Assembly (NCBI GenBank): GCA_014621425.1
Contig: JAANBB010000069.1
Coordinates: 1 to 64,000 of the forward strand
Reading direction: 5' to 3'
DNA: 64,000 nucleotides
Source: Cylindrodendrum hubeiense
Taxonomy: Eukaryota > Ascomycota > Sordariomycetes > Hypocreales > Nectriaceae
Part shown: positions 63,636-64,000 of the stretch, piece by piece
Position numbering within the stretch: position 1 is the stretch's first letter
Layout: the number at the start of each line of letters is the position of its first letter
Made by a program: the position numbers and the translations under genes
Notes under the pieces: model-generated
What the model was told of the DNA's origin: nothing
What the model saw: the letters and a program-made list of their open reading frames with translations, nothing else
The model's database searches: none

Positions 63636-64000
63636 AGCGGCTTTGCTTTGGTTTGTCTGCAGATTGAAAGAGCAAGCTTACATACGAATACTAGAGGGAT
63701 TGGGATTGGGTTTGTGTTTGAACCTATATAGAGTTGCGGCACTGCAGGCGGTTGTTTATTTGACTGATATGCAAGACATTTGAGCGTCCTCGATATAATT
63801 AAGTACAGAATACTATTTTCATTGAACAAGTCTGAACGCTTCTGCTCTACCAAATTTGTCTGGAATTACTGTCGGTGAGTGCTGGGGCCGAGCCGCAAGG
63901 CGCCAGCTCTGGGCTAAACTAAACACCACAATGTCGCAAGGTCTGGTTTCCACTCTCGTCCCTGCTTAGTAATTGTGCTGACACCGCGACTCGATCAAGC
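63636..64000. other. Right-edge region
   Basis: This is the 3' flank of the NAD(P)-binding protein gene up to the window end. I see no further gene. Confidence 0.5.

Overview
The window is nuclear DNA of a filamentous ascomycete. Genes carry short introns (about 50-120 bp) with GT..AG ends and CTAAC/CTGAC-like branch sites, and most are monocistronic with their own promoters. The gene set is typically fungal: HMG-CoA reductase, a Tim50 homologue, CSC1/OSCA-type channel, HET-domain protein, GPI-anchored wall protein, and a Thr/Ser-rich BIM1-like protein. A Sordariomycete, possibly of the Hypocreales, is my best guess; that lineage call is inference from general gene style, not from any search.

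Layout. Positions 1-2200 hold nothing I can support. From 2.2 to 29.6 kb lies a dense housekeeping block: KEOPS subunit Cgi121, proline dehydrogenase, a Tim17/22/23-family protein, a small acidic protein whose first exon is only the start codon, a Ted1/PGAP5-like phosphoesterase, a small secreted Cys protein, Tim50, an F-box-like protein, the ESCRT regulator Vta1, a PDI-related protein ending in HEEL, exosome subunit Ski6/Rrp41, a zinc alcohol dehydrogenase, a secreted FAD oxidase, an M3 metallopeptidase and a six-exon CSC1-like channel. After a 2.4-kb gap come a small membrane-anchored conserved protein and an oleate-hydratase-family protein. A 5.4-kb gene-free stretch leads to HMG-CoA reductase, followed by nicotinamidase and an intron-containing tRNA-Lys(CTT).

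From about 46.6 kb the character changes: gene density falls, there are AT-rich stretches (notably 49.8-52.1 kb), and the genes look accessory. They are a 327-aa orphan, a RelA/SpoT-type synthetase-fold protein, remains or part of an unrecognised spliced gene, a GPI-anchored Thr-rich wall protein divergent from a BIM1-like membrane-anchored protein, a protein with an IFI6/IFI27-like hydrophobic N-terminus, a HET-domain protein, a SRPBCC-fold protein and an NAD(P)-binding protein.

The left two thirds read as conserved core metabolism and organelle biogenesis: three mitochondrial genes (proline dehydrogenase, Tim17-family, Tim50), ER/secretory functions (Ted1-like, PDI) and membrane trafficking (Vta1). 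The right third reads as a variable region with stress or recognition functions. The most interesting items are the fungal RelA/SpoT-type protein (48537-49687), the oleate-hydratase homologue whose two catalytic residues appear replaced (33602-35380), and the unexplained spliced coding trace at 50925-51557. All coordinates of introns were read by eye from splice signals and reading-frame closure; none has transcript support. Some open frames in this region begin with TTG or GTG; I chose ATG starts.
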